Assembly: GCF_027580225.2 (NCBI RefSeq)
Contig: NC_073340.2
Coordinates: 36,242,001 to 36,306,000, forward strand
Origin: Misgurnus anguillicaudatus
Taxonomy: Eukaryota > Chordata > Actinopteri > Cypriniformes > Cobitidae
DNA: 64,000 nucleotides
Reading direction: 5' to 3'
The notes under the pieces were generated by a model, which saw only the letters and a program-made list of their open reading frames with translations, searched no databases and was not told where the DNA came from. Of this stretch, positions 10,453-22,400 are shown piece after piece. Positions within the stretch are counted from its first letter, which is position 1; each line of letters opens with the position of its first letter. Made by a program: the position numbers and the translations under genes.

Positions 10453-13400
10453 CTGTGAAGAGGAAATATAATGTAAAGGTAAATGTTATTGATCCACAAA
10501 TAAAATAAATCAGAAAATCCTCTGAAATATTCACCTGTTTCTCCACCAGCCCCGATCAGAGGACCCATGGAGATGGAGGAACTGTCATGGAAATCCAGAG
10601 ACCTGCGAGCCCTCCGCTGATATCCAGAGACACAGGACTGAAAAAGAGAGAGAGATTAAATATATATATCACCTTATACATGTCAAATGAATGTTTACCA
10701 GAGAAACATTATAATAAATCTAATATTTATACGCAAAAACGAAACTACTCAGTATCAGAAGCATTACAGTACATAAGTTCTGCTAAAGTTTATAAACTCA
10801 CAGTTGTGCAGTTATTGTTGGCCAGACAAAGATGAACAGCACAGTGCAGGTAAAGTTTAGTGGAGTCTGCGCTGAAGACAAACATCCTGAAGGAGAAACG
10901 GCTGGATGTTGAGTTACCATTCTGAAGAATCTTCACGGTGTTATCATGTGGATTTGGACACCTGAGGATAAGGAGGATTATTTATTTAACTCAATGTCTT
11001 TAAACACGTTACAGCAAACACAAAGAAATGTTTGTCTCTTACTCTCCAGTGATGAGATCCCAGCGCAGACTGTAATCTGGATCATTCACAGGTGTAGCCC
11101 AACATGTGTCAATCACTGTCACCAACTGTCGACTGTCAACCCCATCAACACGAACCTCAACAAAAATCTCCTGGTTGAGGTCTGCATTCACACTACCATT
11201 GAAGGGCTGTGAGAACCCAACATCATGATATGGGATCATTCGGACCTGATACATCCCATGACCAGCAGGAAGGGTCTGGTGCATAACGCTGGAAAAATAA
11301 CAACATAGATCAGTTATAATGCAATATAGTTGTGTATCATTCTTGTATATTGATTGTCTTTTATATGTGTGTCAAAGTAGACATGGAGTCTCACGTCTCC
11401 AGTGGGTTGATTTCTATCATAGAAAGTGTTTGGAATTGTGGGTAAGCACAGCTGAAAGATATCTGAAGATTTCTCTCTCTGCTGATGACGTCTCCAGATG
11501 ACTGACGTCCACTCATAATAAAGTTCTCATAAATGATATCAGTGCCATTGGCCTGTGGATTACAAACATGTACATTTAGATATTAATACAAATCAATCAA
11601 CTATAATAAACATTTATTCAAATAAAACACACAGTGGTAAACTATGAACTACTGAATATAGTCAAGCTGAGGGGATGGCAAAAAAGTCTAGCTGTTTTAC
11701 ATAATGGGCCCTATTTTAACGATCTGAAACGCAAGTCTGAAGCGCAAAGCGCAAGTGACTTTGTGGGCGGATCTTGGGTGCTGTTGCTATTTTCCCGGCG
11801 GGAGAAATAAGTCTTGCGCCGGGCGCAAATCAATAAGGGGTTGGTCTGAAGTAGGTTCATTATTCATAGGTGTGGTTTGGGCGTAACGTCAAATAAACCA
11901 ATCAGAACGCTATCCAACATTCCCTTTAAACGCAAGGGCGCAAGTTCCATGGCGGGTTGCTATTATTATGACGGATTTGACAGGCGCACGCCAGGAGCGG
12001 TTCACAGCCGAGGAGACCCACGTTCTTGTAAGAGCAGTCAAAGACAGAGAAGTTGTTTTGTATGGGGATAGGAGAAACCCGCCCAAATCAGCGTAGGTTA
12101 AACAGGCGTGAGAGGAAATAGCCCCAATTGTCTCATCAGCTGCGCCAAGCACTACAATGATGTCAGGAGACGGGCGGATCCCAAGCTTGCCAGCATAAGT
12201 CGAGCACGCCGGGCACACAGGAGGACATCGCTGCGTCCACCCTCACCGCTGAAAGGGTTTGGGGGCTTTGAAATCGGACACAAGAAACGCAAGCAAGGTC
12301 CAACCCCAAAGTACACTTACAAATCAAGTTCATATACATGAAGGTTTCTTATGAAAACATTTTAATTATTATTTAGATAAAATAAACGTAATACAGCCAC
12401 ACAACAAACTTATGAAAATATTTTAATCGTTATTTGCATGAGAATTTTTTAACGCAGCCACACAATACATAACAACTATCACCACAATGCTCACCACAAT
12501 AATGGTTTCCCTTATCTCATGTATTAATATTTTTTATTGTAACAATTTATGATTTGCAAAAATAACTGTTGCATCTGTGTAGATTAGATAAGCAATGCGT
12601 GTTCGGCACGCTATACATTATGGTCAAGCATGCCCCCTAAAATAGCATAATGAACCACGCGCAACGCGCCACTGACTTTAGACTAGTTTTTTTTTTGTTA
12701 GTAGCGCAATTGTTTTTTGAAACTGCAAAATAGCATCAGGGATGGTTTGCGCCGGAGCACGCCTCCTTTTTTTGCGCTGAACCGCCCAGGGAGCGCATTC
12801 CCTAGTTTGCCGACGTGCGTCTGTGGAGGGAAAACCCTGCTGTGCGCCAGTGCAAAATACGAAATGATACTGTACATGCGTCACTGACAAAGTCAATTGC
12901 GCTGCGTGCAAGATAGGGCCCAATGTGTAAATGATTCACAATAACGATTAGAAGTAAATGTCATTTTATTATAAACTTGCAAGATATTATATTATTTTTT
13001 AATTAATAATATATTATTTTATATTTATTATATTTCTTTGATCCACTTTTATCTACTTACAGTAGTCAACTGAATTAAAGTAACATTTACTATAGCTTCC
13101 ATAAAGGCTTTGTTTTAAATTTAATTTAGTAAATAATTAACTTTAGTTTAGTCAACAAGAAGTCAATAATTCAGATTACAGAGGATAAGTCTTAACAGAT
13201 TGATGTCTTACTGAATGTAAGCCTGTTTGTAAAAACATGGAGAAAACCCAGCTAAAGTCTTTTCTTTTGTGATGTTTTCTATATTAAAGGGATTCGCTGA
13301 GCTCTAAATGATTCGCTAAGCTTTGAGTGATTCACTGAGCTTTGAATGATTCTCTGAGCTATGAATAATTCGCTAAGGGATTTGCTAACATCTGAGTGTA

Positions 13401-16400
13401 GAAATGCATTAATTCCTTGCAGTTTATTTGTAATTTTAACAACACTTGAGTAAATTATGATCACAGTTGTTGTGAAACATTATTTGTCATAGGTAAAAGA
13501 ACATATGGGTTACATGACGATAATGAGTATGTCCAGAATGTATTCATACGGTACCCAACTGATACTATATAAAATGTACTATTTAACTAATAAAGCAGTA
13601 AGTACTTCATCTAGTCACAATACACGATTTCGAATGCAGCCAATCTCATGGCAATATAAAGTGCCCATCGTATGAACTTGTACTGTCTCATTTGCAGGTT
13701 TTAATACTGTGTCTGGCACCTGTGATGTTGTGGTTACATTTGTGGTTTTTTCTATATATTGTACGTTTTTTGCATCTTACAAGTTTATTCAAAATTTTGA
13801 CTGTGTAAAACAGTTAAATTTTTACATTTTTACAATCAGATTGGATTCACTGAGTGATTCACTTAGTGACTAAATAGTTAATGTTATTCACACAATCTGG
13901 TTCAAAAGAATCATTAGTTTGTAAATCAAGCACTAGAACGTTGTGTGTTCAGAACAGAATGAACTTGCTGGAAACACTTGTCTATCTCATTGCATTTAAT
14001 TCAGACAAGTACACGGAAATACATATTTACATACACTGTAAATATGTATTTTTTTATGCTTGATGTTTTGTATTGTTATTGTTGTTCTGAATGTTTGTTG
14101 TATTTACTATTTATTATTATTACTATTGTATTTTATGTGGAATTTTTATTGTGGATTTCTTGCCTATGGCTCCTTCACAAAAGACACTTGTTCTCAAATG
14201 ATTTCACTGGTTAAATAATTGTGAAATCTGAATATTCAGATGATATTTCACTTTGCAACTTTTCACTTTGACGTTTCTAACTAAGAATTATTTAAAACAT
14301 ACATACTGCACCTTGATATAACTTCATCAAATGTAAATAAAATCACCCATCCCTACTGTACAGATATTGAATCTTACCATAAGATTTGTACCACAGTTGT
14401 GTCCATTGTTATCAAAACTAAACTCCACTCGGCCGTTCTGGATGGTTCCTCTGCATCTGGGATCATTGAGATGCAGGTTGCTTGCTGAAAAACCAGCTTC
14501 AAAGAGCTGACAGCGAGATATAGAGATATTTCCTGTACTGCTCTCACAGGTTTCAATGATATCTGAAAGATAAAAAATGATTGTCAGCATTAGGAAATAA
14601 AGTTTAATATTAGAAATGTTGTGAAATGATTCTAACCAAAAGAGTCAGGATCAGATCTGGCTTGGTTGTTTTTGCAGAAACAGCCGTAAACACCGCTCAA
14701 CTCTCCACAATATTCATCTTCAGTACAGTTGAGTGAACGACACGGATCAGTCGGAGCTGAGAGGAGAACAGAGAGGAGATGAAAGAGATGAATTTATACA
14801 ACAGAGATACAGTCTTACATTCTGAGTCCTATACATTTGTCAAAAATAAAGTTTAAGGAAAGAAAGAAATCCCAGAAAGTGCATATGAGTAAATTGTTTA
14901 CCTGCACAGTAAGAAGCACAGAACATTGGGCGGACAAACTCATAAACGTAGTAATTTCCTGGACAGGCTTTGACTTGTATGGGATGAGATTCAAAACCAC
15001 AGCAGCCGTTCCATCCAGACATACAGACATGTCGTCTGACGATTCCATCTTCAAGCTGTGGATGAGGATCTTTGAGGAACAGTGGGTAATAAGTGCCACA
15101 CATCCCCCAACCGGCACATGATTCTGACATCTGAGCACTCTGACCATTGATGAAAAGTCTGTACCAGCCGTTCCAGTTGACATTATAATCACAAGGGCTA
15201 AAGTAGTTGTTGTAGGGCTCATAATAATTGTAGTAGTTATATACAGAATTATCAGTGGATCTCCAGGGTTCATCCAGACTGGTGTAGCTGTAACAGGGGT
15301 CGACACTTGGAGTGCTATAAACAACTATTATGAGTAAACAGAGAGAGAGAGAGTGCATTAATAAATGTTGATTATACTGCATACAGATATAAAATTGCTT
15401 TCAGAAAAACAATACATGTAGGCTACAGTATCTTTAAAGGTCACATAAAGTCTATAAACACGATGAATGTACCTGCACAATATGAAGGGACTGGGATTTC
15501 TAAGTTTGGTCTGGTGAATTTGTATACATAATAATCTCCAGGACAAGCTTTGACTTGGATTGGGTTTGATGTGAAACGACTGCACTGATCATAATAAGAG
15601 CCATAGACTTCACGAGTAACAACTCCATCTTCTACTCCAGGATGAGAACCAGCAAGCCACAGAGAACTGAAACCTCCACATTGCATATAACTAAAACACC
15701 AGTCAGGCATCTGAGCACTCACTCCATTGAGGAAGAGTCGATACCAGCCGTCCCGTTTATCAAAAGTGTCATCATGTTCATTTATATATCCATACATATA
15801 CCAGTAATTCTCTGTGTTCCTCCAGTAGTCGTCCAGTATGTCATAACTTACGCATGGATCACCTGAGATCAAAATAAAGTTATATTTCAACAAGAGACTC
15901 GATGTCACAACAGAGCAATTGGCATATCATACATTTGATTGAAAAACATTTTCATGAAGTATATTATAAAGAAAAACAAAATTAGATGTTTTCATTATTA
16001 TTCAAATCAATTGAATCGATTGTCTGATATGTGTCTAGGACAGGCAGAGTTTAGCTTCAACATAATTAAACACACCTGAAGCAGCCAATTAAGGTCTTAC
16101 TAGGCATACTAGAAACTTTAAGGCAGGTGTGCTGAGGCAAGTTGGACCTAAACTCTGCAGGACACCGGCCCTCCAGGACCGAAGTTGCCCATCCCTGGTC
16201 TAGGAGCTCAGCAGAGCTACAAAGAAAACCTCTTACGTCAAGTCATTAATTCACCTCAGTGCTTAGCAATTTTAAATATAACACATTAACTTTTTTTAAG
16301 CTGTCAATAAAATCACACAAGAAGGATGTGATGTACGATGGTGGCCTGTCTCACAAAGATGTGTGTTTGCCTTTATGTGGCTGCGCAGACCGATTGGGGT

Positions 16401-19400
16401 ATGACATCAAAGTAACATGAGAGAGATTTGAGAATAATGGAGCGGAACTCAAACACACCAAATCATACTGATGTAACTCGTGCATTTTGGTTCCCTTTCA
16501 GTCGGTCACTACGACGTCACGTCGTGACCGACGAATTGGGAACCGCTTCGCGGGTGACCTATCTACTTCGAGAACTATCAGAAACGCCAATGAACTTGGC
16601 ATGCAGGTATTTGCATAATGCCGGCGCCGCCCCGCCAGGTGTGTATATAAGGCGCAGGTGCATAATACCAAATCAGCTTTATTGCTTCGAAGCCGGCAGA
16701 CATCTGCTCACGAGAAGCTTTTCTAAAACTGATCTTCGTAGATCCTGTTCTGGGAAGAAAAGTCTCAGCTTGCTGAAGTTGGTTGGGCAAAGACACCTCA
16801 GCGGAGGCTCGCAGTATTTCTCCACCCTTCTCTCTCTCTCTGTCTCTTTTTTTAGGACTTGAGTTCGAGTGAGTGCGTTTGCCTCTTCCTGTGTGTTTCA
16901 CCAGCTCGCACAAAAGAGTGATTTCCCTAAAAGAGCAGCACGTTTGAGCTTTGTGTCTTTTTAAAGACAGCCACTCATTCGTGTCACGGTCGGGGTCGTC
17001 TTTTTAAAGATGGATTTCCGTCCGTGCTCCGTTTCTGGATGCGGTGTGTTCATCGCCCCCCAGGATGGCCACAAGCGTTGTCTCTCGTGTCTGGGGCTCC
17101 AGCACGCAGAGGCAGCGTTGCGTGATAGCTCATGCCCCGTCTGCGAGGGCATGACTATAGCGGATTTGTGGAGACGGGTGTCGTTCCTCCGGCAACGGCC
17201 CCCGCCTTCCCAGTCTGGTGCTGCTAAGGGCGCAGCTACCAGATTGGCGAAGGATGACCTCCGTATAACGGTGCTGGGTCGGTCTGCTGGTTCGTCCAGT
17301 AGCTCCCAGCGCCCTGATCCGTTGCCAGCGGAGGTCCCGATGGAGACGAGCGGCCCGTGTTCTACGGTGGCCTCGCGCTCTGTCGAGCCTCCACCTGACG
17401 CGATGTCCACCGTAACGTCGGAGGGGGGGTTGTCAGCCTCGGACGTCGATCCGGATCCGCTCCCGCCTTCGGGCCAGGTTGCGGCTTCTGCGTTCGACCC
17501 TGAGATGGCAGCCATGCTCGCTCGGGCGGCGGAGGCGGTCGGCTTGGAGTGGACTAAACCTCCCCCACCTGAACCGTCCCGCCTCGATGATTGGTTCTTC
17601 GGGGGTGCCAGGGCTTCTCAGTCCTCGCCCCCAGTGCCTTTCTTCCCCGAGGTGCATGAAGAGCTGACGCGGTCGTGGAAAACCCCGTTTTCCGCCCGGA
17701 ACCGGCCGTATCAGCCTTTACCTCTCACCTCTCTCGAGGGTGGAGATGCCAAGGGGTACACTGGTATCCCGTCAGTGGAGCGCCCGGTCGCGATGCAGTT
17801 GTGTCCGGCCGGTGTCGCTTCCTCCTGGCGGGACCAGCCTACTCTCCCCTCACGGGCCTGTAAGCAGTCTTCGGCGCTGTCCGGTGCTGCTTACAAGGCT
17901 TGTGGGGAGGCAGCCTCTGCCCTGCATGCCATGGCATTGCTGCAGGTCCACCAGGCTAAGGCTCTGAGGGATCTGCACGCGGGAGGTCACGACTCGGCGG
18001 AGTTCTCTGAACTACGTGCGGCTACAGATCTGGCGCTTCGTGCGACCAAGGTCACCGCACGCGCCGTCGGGCGTGCGATGTCTACCCTGGTAGTCCAGGA
18101 ACGCCATCTCCCAGACCGGCCTGTTCGGCGAGACGGTCGAGGAGTTTGCACAGCAATTCTCCGCGGCCAAGAAGCAGACTGAGGCCATCGCTCAGATCAT
18201 GCCACGTCGGAAGCGTCCTGCGCCTGCCCCATCCACGTCGGCGCCTCAGCCTGCTCCTCGCCGAGGGCGTCCTGCGGCGGCCGCCTCCGTTCCTCCCCGG
18301 GGCTCTTCTAAGAAGCGAGGAACGGGTAGTCAGCAGCCCGCCCCGCCCGCTCAGCCCGCTTAAACGGGTGGTAAAACAAGAACAACGCGGCCCTGAGACG
18401 GGCGACCTAGAGATGGAGGGGATCGCTCTTCGGGAGATGGTGAAGGCACCACTCCCCCCACCGGAGGAGGGCCGGTTGGGGAATCTTTTGTTTCATTTTT
18501 CTGTTCCGCCGACTTTTCAGTCGGCACCCACAAATCCACAAAAAGAGCGAATTCCACTTCCATCTCTAGGTCTTCAGATGAGCTCCGGAGATACGAGCGG
18601 ACTCATAACCCCCCCTCGTTCTCCGACTCATCAGAGGAGAACGAGAGCGACGCACAGGCTCATAACCCCACCGCGCTCTCAGCCGGTAGGAGACAGCTAC
18701 GGGCTCATAACCCATCGTCTCCCTCCTCCTTCGCCAGAGGGTGCATCGAGTGGTGTGAGGTGTCTTCAGCAGAGCCTCCCTTACTCAACCACCCAGCAAC
18801 GGACTCAGGTGAGTGTTATCACACACAACACTGCTGTCGGTGCGGCCGTTACGCACACACCGGCGATCACCTCCGTTGCGCCCGCCGCGGGTACACCGAT
18901 CGTGCCTTTAGTCCCTCTCGCACGGTATCTGGGGGCGTGGGAACAGCTTCCCAGCCCGTCGCGTTGGCTTTTACGCACGATTCGTCTCGGCTATGCGATC
19001 CAATTTGCCCGGCGTCCCCCCAAATTCTCCGGCGTTCGTTTCACTACGGTGAGAGCTGCCGATGCGCACGTCCTCCGTGCGGAGATCGCTGTCTTATTGG
19101 CGAAAGACGCGATCCAGCCGGTCCCTCCAGCCGAGATGAGGTCGGGGTTTTACAGCCCTTACTTTATTGTACCCAAGAAAAGCGGCGGCTTGCGACCGAT
19201 CCTGGACCTGCGTTTGCTGAACCGTGCACTTCACAGAATGCCGTTCAAAATGCTGACGCCCAAACGCATATTTACATGCATTCGTCCAAACGATTGGTTC
19301 GCATCTATCGACCTGAAGGACGCGTACTTTCACGTATCAATTCTCCCCCGACACAGGCCGTTTCTCCGCTTTGCGTTCGGGGGGCGAGCATACCAGTACA

Positions 19401-22400
19401 AAGTCCTCCCATTCGGGCTCTCTCTGTCACCCCGTGTATTCACCAAAGTAGTGGAGGGGGCTTTAAAACCCCTGAGAGAGAGAGGTGTGCGCATTCTCGC
19501 GTATCTGGACGATTGGCTAATAATAGCTCAAACACGTCAGACGCTGTGCGATCACAGAGATTTAACTTTAAAACACCTCGCTCGTTTTGGTCTTCGGGTC
19601 AACTGGGAAAAGAGCAAGCTTTGCCCCGTGCAGAGAATCTCTTTTCTCGGTATGGAACTGGACTCGATCGATTTGACAGCTCGTCTAACAGAAGCGCGTG
19701 TACAGTCGATTCTGACTTGCCTGAATACATTCAAGAGCAAGAGCGCGGTCCCGCTGAAACAATTTCAGAAGCTTTTGGGGCATATGGCAGCAGCCGCAGC
19801 TGTAACTCCGCTCGGACTGCTTCATATGCGACCGCTTCAGCATTGGCTTCACGATCGAGTCCCGAGGAGAGCGTGGCTGCGCGGCATTCACCGTGTTACC
19901 ATTACACCTGCGTGTCGTCGCACTTTCACTCCGTGGTCAGACCGTGCGTTTCTCCGAGCCGGTGTGCCTCTGAGACAGGTCTCCAGGCATGCGATAGTAT
20001 GCACAGATGCGTCAGACACGGGGTGGGGGGCCACGTACGATGGGCTTGCGGCTTCGGGGGTCTGGACGACACCCCAGCTGCATTGGCACATAAACTGCCG
20101 GGAAATGTGGGCTGTATATCTTGCGCTCGTCCGTTTCAGCAACGAGTTACGGGGCAAAGATGTATTAGTTCGTACAGACAACACTGCGACCGTGGCGTAC
20201 ATCAATCGTCAAGGCGGTTTACGCTCGCGTCACCTGTCGCATCTCGCCCGTCACCTCCTCACTTGGAGTCAGAAGAATTTGAGGTCTCTTCGTGCCATTT
20301 ACATCCCGGGCACGCTCAATGTAGAGGCGGATGCGCTCTCCCGGGCTGCGCGTCCCGGCGAATGGCGACTCCACCCCATTGCGGTTCAGCAAATTTGGAG
20401 ACGTTTCGGCAATGCGCAGATAGATCTGTTTGCTTCCCCAGAGACGACCCATTGTCGCCTGTTCTATTCACTAGCCGACGACTCGCTCGGCGTGGATGCA
20501 TTGGCACACAGCTGGCCGCGAAACATGCGCAAATACGCGTTCCCTCCGGTGAGCCTCATTGCGCAAACCTTATGCAAAATCCGGGAGGACGAGGAGAGCG
20601 TGCTGTTGGTGGCACTGTATTGGACAACCAGGAGTTGGTTTCCAGAACTCTCTCTCCTCGCGACAGCCCCTCCGTGGAAGATTCCCCTGAGGAAGGACCT
20701 TCTTTCTCAACAAGAGGGCACATTATGGCACCCGCGCCCCGACCTGTGGAACCTCCATGTGTGGTCTCTGGACGGGGCACGGAGGATATGAGTGATTTAC
20801 CGCAAGAGGTATCTAACACTATTGCTGCGGCGCGAGCGCCGTCTACGAGACAGGCTTACGCGCTTAAATGGAACCTGTTTGTCGACTGGTGTTCTTCCCG
20901 AAGTGAAAACCCCCGAGAATGCCCGTTTAGTGTTGTGCTTTTATATCTCCAGCGTCGTTTGGAGAATAGGCTGTCACCATCCACGATTAAAGTCGATATC
21001 GCTGCGATATCAGCTCACCATTCACCCGTAAACGGTAGAACAGTGGGTCAGCACGACCTAGTCATTAGATTTCTCAGAGGCGCTCGAAGACTGAATCCTT
21101 CGCGTCCCCCCTCTATTCCTCCTTGGGACCTGTCCTTGGTGCTGAAATCACTCCAGGAAGCCCCATTCGAGCCTCTGCATAGTGTGAGTGTTAAATTTCT
21201 TACAATGAAAACATTAACACTCCTTGCTTTGGCTTCTGTTAAGAGGATAGGGGATATTCATGCATTTTCGGTCGATGAATCGTGCCTTCAGTTCGGGCCG
21301 GCTGCATCCAGCGTAACACTGAGACCCCGGCCCGGCTTTGTGCCCAAAGTTCCCACCACTCCTTTTAGAGATCAAGTGGTGAATCTCCAAGCACTGCCTT
21401 TGGAGGAGGCAGAACCAGCCATGGCTTTGTTATGCCCTGTTCGTGCACTACGTGTGTATATAGACAGGACGCAAAGTTTTAGGACCTCAGATCAGCTCTT
21501 TGTTTGTTACGGTGGTCAGCAGAAAGGAAAAGCTGTCACCAAGCAGAGGATGTCCCATTGGATTGTGGATACTATAGCCCTTGCATATCAAAAGCAGAAT
21601 GTGCCTTGTCCATTTAATTTACGTGCCCACTCTACACGCAGTGTGGCATCATCTTGGGCACTGGCTCGCGGTTCCTCGCTAACAGATATTTGTAGAGCTG
21701 CAGGCTGGGCGACACCTAATACGTTCACAAGATTCTATAGTGTTCGTGTCGAACCGGTTTCCACTCGGGTTCTTTCTACTAACTAGTTAAGAATGCCGAG
21801 GGTCGGCTCGTGTGTCGGCTTGGAGCCTCTATTTTGGTGCTGCACATTTGCACCATTATGGAAGGCCATCGGGGCAAAAACGTCTAAAAACTGTTTTTGC
21901 CTCTCCTCCACCGCCCTGATAGCTGGTGTTGCGGAGCATCCGCTGTCAACCTATCACTGATGTATACTCTGTAAACCTGTGTAGGCTAGGCGTCCACATT
22001 TGTCCCCTACGTGGGGTTCATTTGTGTGTATAGTCCGTGGGGTTCTAATCCTCCACGTTTTTCCTTAGCAGAGCCTGCTCTGCATCTCTCAACATACCAT
22101 GTATTGTTCAGAGACTTTATTTTGAGCAACCTGTCGGTTGTTTCATATATTTTTATGTCATCCATTTAACCTTCTTAGGGGATGGCTTCCGCAGTGTTCT
22201 AGCTCCGCTCAGTTTAGACGCTTCTCCCAGTTCGCTGCTTCACTATCGTGGGTTAAGGAACAGGTAGTGACCGGCCTTCTGCATTTCGCCTTAGGTTCCG
22301 CCCCTTATGTGGAGGGCGGAGGGCTTTTGCAAGCACTGGAAGGGTTCAGCTGCAGTGGCGTTTTGGTAGGGATTCCCAATTCGTCGGTCACGACGTGATG

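Noticed and set aside
14837..15866. Plus-strand ORFs over the D8C3/D8C4 exons
   Set aside because: Antisense shadows of the minus-strand exons, without domain similarity or splice support.
18760..20787. N-terminal 676 codons of a 1008-codon open frame ending in the recombinase
   Set aside because: It lies antiphase over the RT/RNase H ORF, has no motif of its own and is Arg/Ser-rich; the recombinase starts at 20788 by the ATGA overlap.
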